The notes: a model not told the origin generated them from the letters alone. Positions 10,166-20,842 are shown, counted from the stretch's first letter. The stretch is DNA of 59,940 nucleotides from an uncultured Alphaproteobacteria bacterium (GCA_902526865.1 CABZMK010000006.1:1-59940); one strand, 5' to 3'. Numbers and translations are program-made.

Positions 10166-10828
10166 TTAACTTACATTTTTAAAAAAAAAAGAAATATTTC
10201 TGATTCTTACCATAAAATCATCGTTCATTAATAATTGTTCTTCCACAGTACCCCATCTTTTTTGCTGATAATTATACTCCATGTTTGTTAGTTTATATAG
10301 AGTATTATAGTTGATTTTTTTATTCAGAAAGAAATAACTTAGAATCACCGATTTAGTAAGTGATGACAGTTTAAAAAGTGTTGTAAATTTAAAAATATCT
10401 AATTTATCCAAATATGATTTAAACAACAAATGTTTTAGGTTGCCTGAATGTACAATTGAATTGATTTTTTCAAATTTGCAATCAAATAAACCCTCAAATT
10501 CACAAATAAATGGATCAAATTCCTTTTCCATTGTTTTAACTAATTCAGTTTCATCAAACGATCTAAACAACAACAGATCGAAATTAAGTAATTCTATTAA
10601 TTTTTTTTTTATTTGTTCAATCTCATCTTTATTTAGATTACAGGAAAAAAGTGTTAGATTAAGCAATGTATTAGGGTCATTTGATTTAGTTCGTTGAAGA
10701 AACCCTTCGACGATTAGTTCGGCATGTTTTTTTTTTTTAACGAATAGTATATTACCGTTTTCAGTTTTTAAATTTTGATTATTCTTTAGAAATCTGTAAT
10801 TGTTATTAACTTTTATAATTTTAATCAT
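10166..10828 (-). CDS. ATP12-family F1 ATP synthase assembly chaperone
   Basis: A divergent 220-residue member of the ATP12 family, which in mitochondria binds the F1 alpha subunit during ATP synthase assembly; the family is found in alphaproteobacteria. Supporting features are LLLFRSFDE near the middle, FDPFICEFE, the SLTKSVILSYFFL helix and the near-C-terminal KRWGTVEEQ (about 192-200), which correspond to conserved ATP12 positions. Gene context supports it too: it overlaps the rluC-type gene by four bases (ATGA), a common alphaproteobacterial pairing. The sequence is lysine- and asparagine-rich, so the match is by pattern only. Confidence 0.7.
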   Translation of the reverse strand: MIKIIKVNNNYRFLKNNQNLKTENGNILFVKKKKHAELIVEGFLQRTKSNDPNTLLNLTLFSCNLNKDEIEQIKKKLIELLNFDLLLFRSFDETELVKTMEKEFDPFICEFEGLFDCKFEKINSIVHSGNLKHLLFKSYLDKLDIFKFTTLFKLSSLTKSVILSYFFLNKKINYNTLYKLTNMEYNYQQKRWGTVEEQLLMNDDFMVRIRNISFFFKNVS

Positions 10829-11793
10829 TTCTCGATTAATTTAAAGTTTTCTGAATCGACAAATTCTAAGTCATAATTACTTAAGTCATATTCAAATCTA
10901 TTTTTAGTGATAGTAGCCGTAAAAAAATCTGGTAATGGGGCAACAATTTTTTTTATATTTTTATCTTGCTCTTGAAATTTTAGTGAGTAAGCATGCAAAT
11001 GCAGATCTTTTACATTAGAAATTTGTTCTGAATTATTTAAAGATTTAAACTTTGTTTCTCCATAAATCTGATTTCCAAGTGAGTTAAAATGATCCCTTAT
11101 TTGATGTTTTCTTCCAGTTATAGGTTTTATTACTAAAAAAGAAAGCTCATTATTTTGATCTAAAACTTTATACAAAGTTAATGATGACAAACTTTTGTCC
11201 TTTCCAATTTTGAAATCTATTTTTCCTACCCTATATTTTAAGTTTCCGTGCACTATAGCCAGATAAACTTTCTCAATTTTTCTTTTTTTAAATAATTCTC
11301 CATAGTATCTTGAAGAATTTAATGATCTAGCAATCATTAAAAGCCCTGAGGTTTGCTTGTCAATTCTGTGGACTAATTTTGGTCTTTCATCTAAATTAAA
11401 CTTCAACGAATCAAGCATTATATCAACATTTAATTTAATATTAGTTCCACCTTGAACGGCTAAACCAGCTGGTTTATTTAATAATATTTTAAATTTGTCT
11501 TTATAAACAACAAGTTTCTTTATAAATTCTTCAAATTTTATGTTGTATTTTTCTTTTCTATCAAGACTTGGTTCTTGTTGAACGATTCTTGTAAAATTTA
11601 TCTTATCTCCCATTCTTAAAACAGTATTATTTTTGGCCCTTCTACCGTTAACTCTTACTGTTCCTTTTCTTAATAATTTACATAGAGTTGGATATGTAAC
11701 GAAAGAAAGATTTTTTTTTAACCAATAATCAATTCTAGAACTGTCGAAATCACTGGAAACTGTCCATGATTTAATTTTTTTTTCGGTAACCAT
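10825..11793 (-). CDS. rluC: RluA/RluC-family rRNA pseudouridine synthase
   Basis: Converts uridines of 23S rRNA to pseudouridine. An S4 RNA-binding domain covers about residues 15-75 (KLLRKGTVRVNGRRAK), followed by the catalytic domain with LLNKPAGLAVQGG and the signature HRIDKQTSGLLMIARS, in which D145 is the catalytic aspartate. RKHQIRDHF is the third conserved motif. Length (322) is normal. It follows rplQ by 23 bases on the same strand, so the translation-gene transcript may continue into it. RluC is the best guess, but RluA/RluD specificity cannot be excluded. Confidence 0.87.
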   Translation of the reverse strand: MVTEKKIKSWTVSSDFDSSRIDYWLKKNLSFVTYPTLCKLLRKGTVRVNGRRAKNNTVLRMGDKINFTRIVQQEPSLDRKEKYNIKFEEFIKKLVVYKDKFKILLNKPAGLAVQGGTNIKLNVDIMLDSLKFNLDERPKLVHRIDKQTSGLLMIARSLNSSRYYGELFKKRKIEKVYLAIVHGNLKYRVGKIDFKIGKDKSLSSLTLYKVLDQNNELSFLVIKPITGRKHQIRDHFNSLGNQIYGETKFKSLNNSEQISNVKDLHLHAYSLKFQEQDKNIKKIVAPLPDFFTATITKNRFEYDLSNYDLEFVDSENFKLIEK

Positions 11794-11816
11794 CAGAGGT
11801 TGTAAAAAAGGGATTA

Positions 11817-12359
11817 CTAATCTTTTTTAATGGATTTTTTATCTACTGCTTCATCTGTAGTTTGATCTTTGCCTTTTTTTAAAGCTAGGTTATCTGTTTT
11901 TTTTTGCTCAGCATTAGAAACATTGTTCTCGGGGGTCGAGTTTTCAGTTTCTTTTTCGCTATTTTTTTCTCTTAATTTGTCCTCTAGACCTTTAACATTT
12001 ACATCTCTTTCCACCAATTCAATTATTGCTTTTGGTGCAGAGTCTCCAAACCTAAATCCAGATTTTAAAATCCTTACGTACCCACCATTTCTTTTTTGAT
12101 ACCTTTTACCTAGAACTTTGAACACTTTTTCTACAAGCTTTTTATCACCAAGATATGCATATACTTTTCTTTTCGCAGCTAAAGTATTTGTTTTTCCAAT
12201 AGTAAGAATTTTTTCTACAAAAGGTCTTAAGTCCTTTGCTTTAGGAAGTGTAGTTTCTATTTGCTCGTGAATAATAAGTGATTTACTAAGGTTTTTCAGC
12301 AAAGAAAGTCTATGACTAGTTTTTCGATTTAGCTTTCTTCCGGCGATATTGTGTCTCAT
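11817..12359 (-). CDS. rplQ: 50S ribosomal protein L17 with low-complexity C-terminal tail
   Basis: Large-subunit protein L17. The core (about residues 1-118) starts MRHNIAGRKLNRKTSHR and is normal. A further tail of about 60 residues is rich in Lys, Glu, Asn and Thr and has no recognisable fold; tails of this kind on L17 are known in some alphaproteobacteria. It closes the alpha cluster after rpoA, 15 bases downstream. Confidence 0.95.
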   Translation of the reverse strand: MRHNIAGRKLNRKTSHRLSLLKNLSKSLIIHEQIETTLPKAKDLRPFVEKILTIGKTNTLAAKRKVYAYLGDKKLVEKVFKVLGKRYQKRNGGYVRILKSGFRFGDSAPKAIIELVERDVNVKGLEDKLREKNSEKETENSTPENNVSNAEQKKTDNLALKKGKDQTTDEAVDKKSIKKD

Positions 12360-12374
12360 AATCTTTCCTATAAA

Positions 12375-13388
12375 TTAGTAAGGGTCGTCAAGTTTTCGTC
12401 GAATCTCTTCGATATTTTCTGGTGGCCAACCCTCAATTTTCATTCCAAGTTCTAAATTCATTGTTGAAAGTATCTCCTTAATTTCGTTAAGTGATTTTCT
12501 TCCAAAGTTAGGAGTTCTTAGCATTTCAGATTCAGTTTTTTGAACTAAGTCTCCAATATAGATTATTTCATCGTTTTTGAGACAATTCGCTGATCTAACT
12601 GACAACTCAAGTTCTTCAACTTTGCGAAGAAGATTTACATTAAGAGATGGTTCTTCAGTTACTGGCGCTACAACTTCATCCTCAGGTTCTTCAAAATTAA
12701 TAAATAACTTAAGTTGTTCATCTATTATTCTTGCTGCATAAGCAACAGAGTCTTCGGGAACAACAGATCCATTGGTTTCGATATTCATTATTAATTTGTC
12801 ATAGTCAGTTACTTGGCCCACTCTTGAGTTTTCAACTCTAAACGAAACTCTTCTAACTGGCGAAAAAAAGGAATCAATAAATATAGTACCCAAGGGAGCC
12901 TCGTTTTTTTGCTTCAAAGCAGGAACATACCCCTTACCCTCTTCCACATTAAGAGTTATACTCACTTTAGCTTTGGAATCTAAAGTTAAAAGATGAAGAT
13001 CTTTATTTAAAACCTCAACATGAGCGCCGCAATCAATATCTCCGGCGGTTATAATTTTAGGACCGTTTGCTTTTATATATATTTTCGTTGATTCAACATC
13101 ATTTAGTTTTAAAGCAAGTTGTTTAATATTTAATATAATATCCGTTACGTCTTCTATTACTCCAGGTATAGCCGAAAACTCGTGGGTTACACCTTCTACT
13201 TGAATCGAAGTGACAGCTGCGCCACGGATTGAGGAAAGAAGAACCCTTCTTAACATATTACCAAGCGTTTGCCCGTAACCACTTTCAAGTGGTTCAGCAA
13301 CAAGTTCAGCGGATTTAGCATTTTCCTGATTCTTGATAAATTCTATTTTTTTAGGTTTAATTAGTTCTTTCCAGTTTTTGTTTATCAC
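12375..13388 (-). CDS. rpoA: RNA polymerase alpha subunit
   Basis: Alpha subunit of RNA polymerase, 337 residues. The N-terminal assembly domain carries [18 protein letters not shown] and ends near residue 235; an acidic linker ([15 protein letters not shown]) leads to the C-terminal domain (about 255-337) with [18 protein letters not shown], which contacts DNA and regulators. It follows rpsK without rpsD between them, as usual in alphaproteobacteria. Confidence 0.98.
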   Translation of the reverse strand: MINKNWKELIKPKKIEFIKNQENAKSAELVAEPLESGYGQTLGNMLRRVLLSSIRGAAVTSIQVEGVTHEFSAIPGVIEDVTDIILNIKQLALKLNDVESTKIYIKANGPKIITAGDIDCGAHVEVLNKDLHLLTLDSKAKVSITLNVEEGKGYVPALKQKNEAPLGTIFIDSFFSPVRRVSFRVENSRVGQVTDYDKLIMNIETNGSVVPEDSVAYAARIIDEQLKLFINFEEPEDEVVAPVTEEPSLNVNLLRKVEELELSVRSANCLKNDEIIYIGDLVQKTESEMLRTPNFGRKSLNEIKEILSTMNLELGMKIEGWPPENIEEIRRKLDDPY

Positions 13389-13415
13389 GTATTACTTCCC
13401 TTTTTAATATTAACT

Positions 13416-13805
13416 CTATACCCTTCTTCTTTTTGAAGGTCGACAACCATTGTGTGGAATTGGTGTTATATCTTTTATAACGGTTATATTTAGTCCAGTT
13501 GATCCCAGGGCTCTTATTGCTGACTCTCTTCCATTTCCAGGTCCTTTTATTACAACTTCCACATGTTTCATACCATGTTCCATTGCTTTTTTTCCTGCTT
13601 CTTCGGCTGCAAGCTGAGCAGCAAAAGGAGTTGATTTTCGAGAACCTTTAAATCCTTTATTACCTGACGATGACCAAGAGATGGTATTACCAGTTGTATC
13701 TGTTATAGTAATTATAGTGTTGTTAAAGGTAGAGTTAATGTGAGCAATGCCAGATGGTATATTTTTTTTTGTTTTCTTTTTAGATTTTGTAGCTTTGGTT
13801 ACCAT
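13416..13805 (-). CDS. rpsK: 30S ribosomal protein S11
   Basis: Small-subunit platform protein of 129 residues. Conserved stretches include [32 protein letters not shown] and the C-terminal [13 protein letters not shown]. It lies 5 bases after rpsM and ahead of rpoA in the alpha cluster. Confidence 0.98.
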   Translation of the reverse strand: MVTKATKSKKKTKKNIPSGIAHINSTFNNTIITITDTTGNTISWSSSGNKGFKGSRKSTPFAAQLAAEEAGKKAMEHGMKHVEVVIKGPGNGRESAIRALGSTGLNITVIKDITPIPHNGCRPSKRRRV

Positions 13806-13810
13806 TTCAA

Positions 13811-14185
13811 TTATACTGCTTTCTTCTTCCCAGCAATAGGGATTGCTTTACCTTTTCTTGTTCGAGCGTTAGTGTGTGTTCTTTGACCTCTAACAGGAAG
13901 TTTTTTTCTATGCCTTAACCCCCTGTAACAACCAAGATCTGTTAGTCGTTTTATTCTAACTGAAACTTCTCTTCTCAAATCACCCTCTACTAAAAAATTC
14001 TTATCAATAAATTCTCTTATTTTGATAATCTCATCTTCATTAAGGCTGTTTACTCTTTTGCTTCCGTCAATCTTAACTTTTTCGCAAATATCTTTTGAAT
14101 ACTTTGAACCTATACCATAGATATACGTCAAAGCTACAATCAATCTTTTATTTGTTGGAACGTTAACTCCTGCAATTCTCGCCAC
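13811..14185 (-). CDS. rpsM: 30S ribosomal protein S13
   Basis: Small-subunit head protein of 124 residues that contacts the P-site tRNA and the L5 bridge. It starts [14 protein letters not shown] and ends with the basic [25 protein letters not shown]. It follows adk by 60 bases; rpmJ, which lies here in enterobacteria, is absent, as in other alphaproteobacteria. Confidence 0.98.
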   Translation of the reverse strand: MARIAGVNVPTNKRLIVALTYIYGIGSKYSKDICEKVKIDGSKRVNSLNEDEIIKIREFIDKNFLVEGDLRREVSVRIKRLTDLGCYRGLRHRKKLPVRGQRTHTNARTRKGKAIPIAGKKKAV

Positions 14186-14245
14186 TTGATTCCTCTTGTA
14201 AATACAAACCTGGATTATATTTTTTTTTTATTTTAAGTCAACACA

Positions 14246-14821
14246 CTAACAAATAATCTTTGTTATTTCAGCGTAAACTTCATTTACCTTCTGCATACCA
14301 TCAATTTTACTAATTATACCTTTTTCTTCATAATATTTGACAATTGGTAGTGTAGACGATTTAAAAACTTCTATTCTGTTTAAAAGGGTTTCAGAATTAT
14401 CATCCTTCCTCTGTTCGCTTCCCTTTGTTTCACTAATTCTATTGTTAATTCTTTCCTCAAGAATTTTGAAATCAATTTGAAAAAGTATTACATGATCAAG
14501 TTTTACAGATACGTTTTCTAAAGACGAATCTAATACTTCAGCTTGCTTGAGGTTTCTGGGAAAACCGTCAAAAACAATACTTTTGTTTTTATGTTTTTCA
14601 ACCTTATTCACAATAATGTCTATTACTATGCCGTCTGGAACTAATTCGCCAGATTCCATAAGATATTTTACTTTCTTACCTAGATCTGAATCACTATTGG
14701 ATGTTTCTAATCTAAGAAGATCACCAGTAGATAACTGAACAAAATTATTTTTTTCAACTAATAGTTTAGATTGAGTACCTTTACCGCATCCTGGAGGGCC
14801 CAATAAGACTATTTTCTTCAT
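14246..14821 (-). CDS. adk: Adenylate kinase
   Basis: Interconverts ATP+AMP and 2 ADP. The chain of 191 residues is the short form without the zinc-type LID insertion. The P-loop GPPGCGKGTQ is at residues 7-16, the AMP-binding STGDLLR follows, then FDGFPRNLKQAE. The start overlaps the secY stop by four bases (ATGA), so the genes are coupled; secY-adk is the usual order in this class. Confidence 0.97.
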   Translation of the reverse strand: MKKIVLLGPPGCGKGTQSKLLVEKNNFVQLSTGDLLRLETSNSDSDLGKKVKYLMESGELVPDGIVIDIIVNKVEKHKNKSIVFDGFPRNLKQAEVLDSSLENVSVKLDHVILFQIDFKILEERINNRISETKGSEQRKDDNSETLLNRIEVFKSSTLPIVKYYEEKGIISKIDGMQKVNEVYAEITKIIC

Positions 14822-16161
14822 CTTCCTCGTCTAAGGTTTGATTTTTTAATTAATCCTTCATACTGATGAGCTAATAAATAAGACTGAATCTGATTTACAG
14901 TATCCATTGTTACACTCACAACAATTAGTAGGCTCGTTCCACCAAAATAAAATGGAACTTTATATTTAGATATTAATAATTCTGGTAGTAAACAAATTAG
15001 TGAAAGATATATTGCACCAAGAACCGTTAACCTTGTGAGGATATAATCTAGATAGTTAGCTGTATTTTCACCTGGTCGTATCCCAGGAACAAAACCACCA
15101 TACTTTTTTAAATTGTCAGCAGTATCTTTTGGGTTGAAAACAATTGCTGTGTAGAAAAAAGCAAAAAACATTATCATTGAAATGTATACAGTTAAATATA
15201 CAGGATGCCCTCTACTTAAAAATAAACTTATTGTATTTAACCACTCGGGCCCTCCACCTGCATTAAAGCTTACGAATGTGATTGGTAACAACAAAAGTGA
15301 ACTGGCAAAAATTGGAGGGATAACACCAGCGGTATTAATTTTTAATGGTAAGTGAGACGATTCTGCAACTTTATTACCCGCACCGGGTTGTCTTTTAGGA
15401 TATTGAATAGTTATCCTTCTTTGAGCTCTTTCTATAAATACCATGAATGCAATAACTGAAACTGACATTACAAGAAGAAAAACTATAAAGAGTGTTGACA
15501 AAGCACCTGTTCTTCCTAACTCAAAAGTACTACTCAGAGCTAATGGTAATTGAGCTACAATACCAGTAAAAATAATTAAAGAAATACCGTTACCAATTCC
15601 TCTTTGAGTTATTTGCTCACCAAGCCAAACTAGAAACAAAGTTCCAGAAACTAATGTTACGACTGTAACAAACCTGAAAAACATTCCAGGATCCATCACT
15701 GCCTGCATTCCTTGACTACTTGACATGTTTTCCACTCCCACTGCCACACCATATCCTTGAACTGTTGCCAAAAAAACTGTTCCATATCTGGCATATTGAT
15801 TAATTTTTTTTCGTCCAATTTCACCCTCTTTTTTCAATTGTTCTAATGTAGGTGAAATTACAGTGAGCAATTGCATAATAATGCTAGCGGAGATATAAGG
15901 CATTATATTAAGAGCAAAAACTGTCATTCTACCTAATGCTCCACCAGCAAACATGTCGAACATCCCTAAAATCCCTCCAACATTTCTCTCGAAAACCTTC
16001 TCTAGTGCAACTGGATCAATGCCAGGTATTGGTATATAAGAACCAAATCTGTAAACTATAAGAGCTAAAAGTGTAAATAAAATTCTTTTTTTTAAATCAT
16101 CTGCTTTTGTGATTGATCCAAAGTTAATTCTAGACGCGAGTTGTTCTGAAACTGATGCCAT
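14818..16161 (-). CDS. secY: Protein translocase subunit SecY
   Basis: Central channel of the SecYEG translocon in the inner membrane, 447 residues with about ten membrane segments. Visible landmarks are the plug region GGILGMFDMFAGGALGRM, QRGIGNGISLIIF, and the basic cytoplasmic loop RRITIQYPKR before TM7. It follows rplO by two bases. secE is far away at the head of the same gene train. Confidence 0.98.
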   Translation of the reverse strand: MASVSEQLASRINFGSITKADDLKKRILFTLLALIVYRFGSYIPIPGIDPVALEKVFERNVGGILGMFDMFAGGALGRMTVFALNIMPYISASIIMQLLTVISPTLEQLKKEGEIGRKKINQYARYGTVFLATVQGYGVAVGVENMSSSQGMQAVMDPGMFFRFVTVVTLVSGTLFLVWLGEQITQRGIGNGISLIIFTGIVAQLPLALSSTFELGRTGALSTLFIVFLLVMSVSVIAFMVFIERAQRRITIQYPKRQPGAGNKVAESSHLPLKINTAGVIPPIFASSLLLLPITFVSFNAGGGPEWLNTISLFLSRGHPVYLTVYISMIMFFAFFYTAIVFNPKDTADNLKKYGGFVPGIRPGENTANYLDYILTRLTVLGAIYLSLICLLPELLISKYKVPFYFGGTSLLIVVSVTMDTVNQIQSYLLAHQYEGLIKKSNLRRGR

Positions 16162-16163
16162 GT

Positions 16164-16841
16164 TTATTTACTTTTTTTTAAGATTTTAGTCGTTTTTATA
16201 TTTTTTATTGGAGTACTATTTTTGGTTTTCATTTCTTTATTTACACTGTGCTTTGTTTTGTCTGAAGTTAATTTTGATTTTTTTTGATCATTTTCAGTTT
16301 CATTTTTTTTGGATTCAGTTATCTTTTTTTCATTAACTTTTTTAGATTTTTTGTACTCTTCTTTCTTATTTACCGTTTTTAATTTTTTAAATTTCACAAT
16401 ATTTATTGACCCACCAATTCGTTCAAACTCTTTCTTAACGGATTCAGATGCAGAATGTGATTCAAGATTAACAGCTTTATTTAATTTTTTACCTAGTAGA
16501 ATCTTAATAAAAACATTTTTTTTTGATTTTGAATGCATAGTCAGATCGTTAATAGAAAGTTTAGAATTTTCCTTAATAAGTTTCTTCTCAAGTAAATTAT
16601 TAATTAGATCTGTTTTGAGGACAATTTTATTAATTTTTTTTCTTGATTTAAAACCATGCTTTGGCATTCTCATGTGTAAAGGCATTTGACCACCTTCAAA
16701 ACCATTTATCGAGACACCAGTCCTTGATTTTTGACCTTTCATCCCTCTTCCAGCAGTTTTTCCTTTGCCTGAACCTATTCCTCTTCCAATTCTTTTTCTT
16801 TTTTTTAATTTAGAATCTATTTTTATTTCATTTAATTTCAT
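16164..16841 (-). CDS. rplO: 50S ribosomal protein L15 with lysine-rich C-terminal tail
   Basis: Large-subunit assembly protein L15. The core (residues 1-151) has the glycine-rich RNA-binding [24 protein letters not shown] and [18 protein letters not shown]. It is followed by about 74 residues that are almost only Lys, Asn, Thr, Ser and Glu, making 225 residues against about 150 in most bacteria. The tail ends at a clean stop two bases before secY, so it is not a read-through artefact. Confidence 0.95.
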   Translation of the reverse strand: MKLNEIKIDSKLKKRKRIGRGIGSGKGKTAGRGMKGQKSRTGVSINGFEGGQMPLHMRMPKHGFKSRKKINKIVLKTDLINNLLEKKLIKENSKLSINDLTMHSKSKKNVFIKILLGKKLNKAVNLESHSASESVKKEFERIGGSINIVKFKKLKTVNKKEEYKKSKKVNEKKITESKKNETENDQKKSKLTSDKTKHSVNKEMKTKNSTPIKNIKTTKILKKSK

Positions 16842-16843
16842 GG

Positions 16844-17038
16844 TTATTTTACCTCATCAACTTTTATCAAGTGCTTTACTTTATCTATCATTCCTTGAAT
16901 TGCAGGATTAATTTCAAGCGTTCTTTCTCTATTAATTTTATTCAGACCTAAACTAATAAGAGTTTCTCTTTGTTTATTATTTCTCCCAATCGGACTTTTC
17001 AGTTGTTTTATTTTAATTTTTGGCAACTTCAACTCCAC
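16844..17038 (-). CDS. rpmD: 50S ribosomal protein L30
   Basis: Short large-subunit protein of 64 residues. [26 protein letters not shown] matches the L30 start-to-middle pattern (the GR..KQ..TL..LGL signature), and the end [11 protein letters not shown] is typical. Its start lies inside the end of rpsE (26-base overlap in another frame). Confidence 0.92.
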   Translation of the reverse strand: MELKLPKIKIKQLKSPIGRNNKQRETLISLGLNKINRERTLEINPAIQGMIDKVKHLIKVDEVK

Positions 17039-17963
17039 CTTGAGAAACTTTTCTCCTTTTTGTTATTTCGTTAATTTTCAGTCCCCTTCTTGCAGCAATA
17101 ATTTTTGGAGAGTAAGCAGATTTTAAAGCTTCAAAGGTAGCTCTTACCATATTATGAGGGTTTGAAGTTCCGACTGACTTAGCAACAATGTCCTGTATTC
17201 CAAGAGCCTCAAAAACAGCTCTCATTGGTCCACCCGCTATAACACCCGTTCCTGAAGGAGCACTCCTTAGATAAACTTTTCCTGAATCAAATCTTCCTTT
17301 GATATCATGATGCAACGTTCTGCCTTGTCTTAAAGGAACTCTAATCATTCTTGTTTTTGCCTCATCTGTGGCTTTTTTTATTGCCTCAGGAACTTCTTTT
17401 GCCTTTCCTTTCCCATGTCCAACCATACCATTTCCGTCTCCTACAACAACTAATGCAGCAAAACTGAATCTTCTACCTCCTTTAACTACCTTCGCAACTC
17501 TGTTGATGCTAACTAGTTTTTCAATATATTCTGGTTGTTCATTGACTTTGTTATAAAGTTCTGAATTATTAAACTTCGCATCATTTTGTTTGTTTTCTGA
17601 ATTATTTACTTTTTTAGTTTTATTTACAGGTCCAGTTAAAGTTTTAGCCCCCTTGTTACTAGTGTTTTTAATGCTAGGGTTCTGTTCGACCTTACTTTCG
17701 TTTTCAATTTTAGTGTTTTTCTGATTTATTTTTGTTGTTTCTTGATCAGACTGACTTAATGTTTTTTCACTATCAAGAAGTTTTGGATCTTCATTATTAC
17801 TATCACTTATACTTTTCTTAGATTCGGCAGACAAAGAACCCTTTTTATCCTTGTTTATTTCTGTCTCTAATTTCTTTGGCTTAGCTTCATTAATTGCATC
17901 TAATTTTTTTTCATTAGATGAATCGATACTAGCTTGATTTAATTCATTTTTATCTTTACTCAT
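17013..17963 (-). CDS. rpsE: 30S ribosomal protein S5 with long N-terminal extension
   Basis: Small-subunit protein S5, which shapes the mRNA entry and decoding region. The normal S5 core runs from about residue 146 ([36 protein letters not shown]) to the end. Ahead of it is an extension of about 145 residues rich in Lys, Asn, Ser, Glu and Thr with no fold I can name. The start is supported by AGGA seven bases upstream and by a 9-base gap to rplR; no other methionine occurs in the extension. Confidence 0.94.
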   Translation of the reverse strand: MSKDKNELNQASIDSSNEKKLDAINEAKPKKLETEINKDKKGSLSAESKKSISDSNNEDPKLLDSEKTLSQSDQETTKINQKNTKIENESKVEQNPSIKNTSNKGAKTLTGPVNKTKKVNNSENKQNDAKFNNSELYNKVNEQPEYIEKLVSINRVAKVVKGGRRFSFAALVVVGDGNGMVGHGKGKAKEVPEAIKKATDEAKTRMIRVPLRQGRTLHHDIKGRFDSGKVYLRSAPSGTGVIAGGPMRAVFEALGIQDIVAKSVGTSNPHNMVRATFEALKSAYSPKIIAARRGLKINEITKRRKVSQGGVEVAKN

Positions 17964-17972
17964 ATTTAATTC

Positions 17973-18326
17973 CTAAAACTTTATACCTTTCGATCTTATT
18001 CCCATTGCCAGTTCTTTTATTCTACCGTGATACAAATACCCCCCTCTATCAAATGTAAATTTATCACTAATCTTTTTCTCTTTAATCAAATCTCCTATTT
18101 TTTCTCCAACTTTAAAAGCAACTTCTTTGGGTTTACCTTTATTTTTTTTACAAGAATCATCATGGGATGATGCAGAGAGAATTGTTTTACCTTTTTTATC
18201 ATCAATCACTTGAATATAAATATGTTTTGATGATCTGAAAGCACAAAGTCTTAGGTTCGATGTTCTTTTTACTTTTGAACGAATTCTTAATGATCTTTTA
18301 TTTTTTAAATTTTTTTTTGAAATCAT
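17973..18326 (-). CDS. rplR: 50S ribosomal protein L18
   Basis: 5S rRNA-binding protein of 117 residues with LRIRSKVKRTSNLRLCAFRSSKHIYIQVIDD and the C-terminal FDRGGYLYHGRIKELA. It overlaps rplF by four bases (ATGA), giving translational coupling in the spc cluster. Confidence 0.97.
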   Translation of the reverse strand: MISKKNLKNKRSLRIRSKVKRTSNLRLCAFRSSKHIYIQVIDDKKGKTILSASSHDDSCKKNKGKPKEVAFKVGEKIGDLIKEKKISDKFTFDRGGYLYHGRIKELAMGIRSKGIKF

Positions 18327-18856
18327 TTCTTTTTGCCCTCTTTTCTTTTTATAATTTCATCTTTATATTTGACACCTTTACCTTTATAAGGTTCAGGTTT
18401 CCTAAAAGATCTTATGTTCGCTGCAATTTGACCGACTTTCTGTTTATCAATCCCAGAGATTTTTATTTGAGTTGGCTTCGGAACCTCAATCTTTAGATCG
18501 TCTGGTACATCAAAATTAATAGGATGTGAATAACCTAATAATAGCTCTAAGATTTTACCTTTTTGGGTAGCCTTGTACCCTACGCCATTAAGTTCGAGTT
18601 CTTTTGCAAAACCTATTGATACGCCCTCAACAATATTTCTTATTCTAGACCTTACGGTTCCCCACATTTTTTGTTGTGTAATAGAATCTCCTGACTTATG
18701 AACATGGATAGTTTTATCCTTAACCTCAACTTTAGCATTAGATTTGAAATTATATGAAAGCTCTCCGAGCTTACCTTTTGCAAAAATAACATTGTTTTCT
18801 ATTTTTATCTCAGTATTCTCTGGAATGCTAATTGGTATTCTTCCACTTCTTGACAT
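18323..18856 (-). CDS. rplF: 50S ribosomal protein L6
   Basis: Large-subunit protein near the GTPase centre, 177 residues in two similar domains. It starts MSRSGRIPI and carries the C-terminal signature PEPYKGKGVKYKDEIIKRKEGKKK. It follows rpsH by 10 bases. Confidence 0.98.
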   Translation of the reverse strand: MSRSGRIPISIPENTEIKIENNVIFAKGKLGELSYNFKSNAKVEVKDKTIHVHKSGDSITQQKMWGTVRSRIRNIVEGVSIGFAKELELNGVGYKATQKGKILELLLGYSHPINFDVPDDLKIEVPKPTQIKISGIDKQKVGQIAANIRSFRKPEPYKGKGVKYKDEIIKRKEGKKK

Positions 18857-18866
18857 TTACTATCCC

Positions 18867-19265
18867 CTAAAAAACCTTACACAATATTTCGCCACCAACA
18901 TTTTCGTCTCTAGCTTCACTATCAGAAAGCACCCCTTTTGATGTCGACAAAATTGATATTCCAAGACCATCAAAATTTCTTTGAAGATCTCCAATTTTTG
19001 AATAAACTCTTCTTCCAGGTGTTGAAATACGTGAAATTTCTTTGATTACAGGTTCTCCGTCTACATATTTTAGTTCAATCTGAAAATTATTTTTATGATT
19101 TTCTAACTCGATTTTCTTAAATCCCCTAATATACCCTTCTCTATGAAGAACATCAAGAACGTTCCCCCTGAACCTGGACGCGGGCATTAGCACTGAATCT
19201 TTTCTTCGAAGTTGACCATTTCTTATTCTTGTTAACATATCACCTAATGGGTCTGACAAACTCAT
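18867..19265 (-). CDS. rpsH: 30S ribosomal protein S8
   Basis: Central 16S rRNA-binding protein of 132 residues. DPLGDMLTRIRNGQLRR at the start and the C-terminal GISILSTSKGVLSDSEAR are diagnostic. In many bacteria S8 represses the spc cluster by binding its mRNA; I could not identify the site here. Confidence 0.98.
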   Translation of the reverse strand: MSLSDPLGDMLTRIRNGQLRRKDSVLMPASRFRGNVLDVLHREGYIRGFKKIELENHKNNFQIELKYVDGEPVIKEISRISTPGRRVYSKIGDLQRNFDGLGISILSTSKGVLSDSEARDENVGGEILCKVF

Positions 19266-19284
19266 ATTAATAATCCTTTCTAAT

Positions 19285-19590
19285 CTACCAACTTGATTTT
19301 GTTATTCCTGGAATTTGACCAATGGCTGCTAATTCTCTGAAAGCTATTCTCGATAACTTAAATTTTCTGTAGACACCCCTGGATCTTCCTGTAAGTGCAC
19401 ATCTATTTCTAATTCTTACCTTTGATGCATTTCTTGGGATCTTTGATAATTGCAATCGAGCTTTAAACTGCTCATCTGGACTTAATTTTTTATTGTTTGC
19501 AATTTTCAATAGTTTATTTCGTTTGGCTTTAAACTTATTATACATTTTCATTCTTTTTTTGTTTCTCTCAATAATACTTAGCTTAGACAT
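19285..19590 (-). CDS. rpsN: 30S ribosomal protein S14 (zinc-free long form)
   Basis: Small-subunit protein of 101 residues. [28 protein letters not shown] is the S14 signature. The CxxC zinc motifs of the short form are absent, so it is the long, zinc-independent type found in Proteobacteria. Confidence 0.97.
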   Translation of the reverse strand: MSKLSIIERNKKRMKMYNKFKAKRNKLLKIANNKKLSPDEQFKARLQLSKIPRNASKVRIRNRCALTGRSRGVYRKFKLSRIAFRELAAIGQIPGITKSSW

Positions 19591-19599
19591 TAATACTCC

Positions 19600-20139
19600 T
19601 TAATCTTTAAACGGAAGGTTAAAACTTTTTAATAATTCGTAGGCATGATCTTGGTTAGAGGTTGTGGTAGTGATCGTGATGTCCATTCCTCTAATTTTGT
19701 CAACTTTATCATAGTCAATCTCAGGAAAAATGATTTGTTCTTTGATACCAATTGAGTAGTTACCATTACCATCGAAAGATTTTTTTGACAGACCTTTAAA
19801 ATCTCTGACTCTTGGTAAAGCAATAAATATAAGACGATCTAAAAACTCAAACATACGTTTTTTACGCAATGTAACTTTACATCCAATGTTAAGTCCTTTT
19901 CTCAATTTAAAACCTGCAATTGATTTTTTTGCCTTAGTAACAACAGGCTTTTGTCCAGTAATAAGAGAAAGATCTTCAATTGCTTTATTAATGACTTTCG
20001 AATCAGAAACGGCTTCACCAACTCCAATATTTACAACAATTTTTTCTAGCTTCGGAACTTCAAAGATATTTTTTAAGCTAAACCTTTCTTTTAACTTTAC
20101 TCTTATTTCAGATTCGTATTTTTCTGCTAATCGTGCCAT
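19600..20139 (-). CDS. rplE: 50S ribosomal protein L5
   Basis: 5S rRNA-binding protein of 179 residues that forms the head bridge with S13. Signature stretches are [33 protein letters not shown] and [19 protein letters not shown]. It lies between rplX and rpsN with gaps under 10 bases. Confidence 0.98.
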   Translation of the reverse strand: MARLAEKYESEIRVKLKERFSLKNIFEVPKLEKIVVNIGVGEAVSDSKVINKAIEDLSLITGQKPVVTKAKKSIAGFKLRKGLNIGCKVTLRKKRMFEFLDRLIFIALPRVRDFKGLSKKSFDGNGNYSIGIKEQIIFPEIDYDKVDKIRGMDITITTTTSNQDHAYELLKSFNLPFKD

Positions 20140-20146
20140 ATTTAAC

Positions 20147-20470
20147 CTAATTTAGAGTTTCCCCTGATTTTTTAAAAAATCTTACTTTTTTTCCATCTTT
20201 TAAAAACTTAAAACCTACTCTTGAAGCTTTTGTTGTCTTTGGATCGATCAATGATAACTTACATAAATGCATCGGCATCTCTATACTTTCAATTCCGCCT
20301 TTTTGAGTAGCTGATTGTTTAGTATGTTTTTTAACAATGTTTGCTCCTTCAACAATAGCCTTTGTAGGCTTGTCTTTACCTTTGATTATTTTCAAGATTT
20401 TTCCTGTCTTACCTTTATCTTTTCCCGACAATACTATAACATCATCTCCTTTTTTAATCTTGGCCGACAT
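20147..20470 (-). CDS. rplX: 50S ribosomal protein L24
   Basis: Early-assembly large-subunit protein of 107 residues. The KOW motif is visible as [21 protein letters not shown] near the start; [15 protein letters not shown] is typical of the C half. It begins directly after the rplN stop. Confidence 0.97.
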   Translation of the reverse strand: MSAKIKKGDDVIVLSGKDKGKTGKILKIIKGKDKPTKAIVEGANIVKKHTKQSATQKGGIESIEMPMHLCKLSLIDPKTTKASRVGFKFLKDGKKVRFFKKSGETLN

Positions 20471-20839
20471 TTAGAGGACCTCCGGTGCTAAAGATATTAT
20501 CTTCATATATTTCCTAGCTCTTAATTCTCTGGTGACTGGACCAAATATTCTTGTTCCAAGAGGTTCTCCATTATTATTAATTAAAACAGCTGCATTTCTA
20601 TCGAATCTTATGGAAGATCCGTCTGATCTATAAACTTCTTTCGCAGTCCTAACAATTACTGCTTTGTGGATTTCTCCTTTTTTAACTTTTCCTCTTGGGA
20701 TAGCATCTTTTACAGTAATAACTATCACATCACCAACGGAAGCGAACCTTCTTTTTGAACCACCTAAAACCTTTATGCATTGGATTTTTTTTGCTCCGGA
20801 ATTGTCTGCTACTAATAGATTTGATTGCATTTGTATCAT
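20471..20839 (-). CDS. rplN: 50S ribosomal protein L14
   Basis: Large-subunit interface protein of 122 residues, with [22 protein letters not shown] at the start and [13 protein letters not shown] plus [10 protein letters not shown] at the end. Length and sequence are normal for the family. Confidence 0.98.
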   Translation of the reverse strand: MIQMQSNLLVADNSGAKKIQCIKVLGGSKRRFASVGDVIVITVKDAIPRGKVKKGEIHKAVIVRTAKEVYRSDGSSIRFDRNAAVLINNNGEPLGTRIFGPVTRELRARKYMKIISLAPEVL

Positions 20840-20842
20840 TAT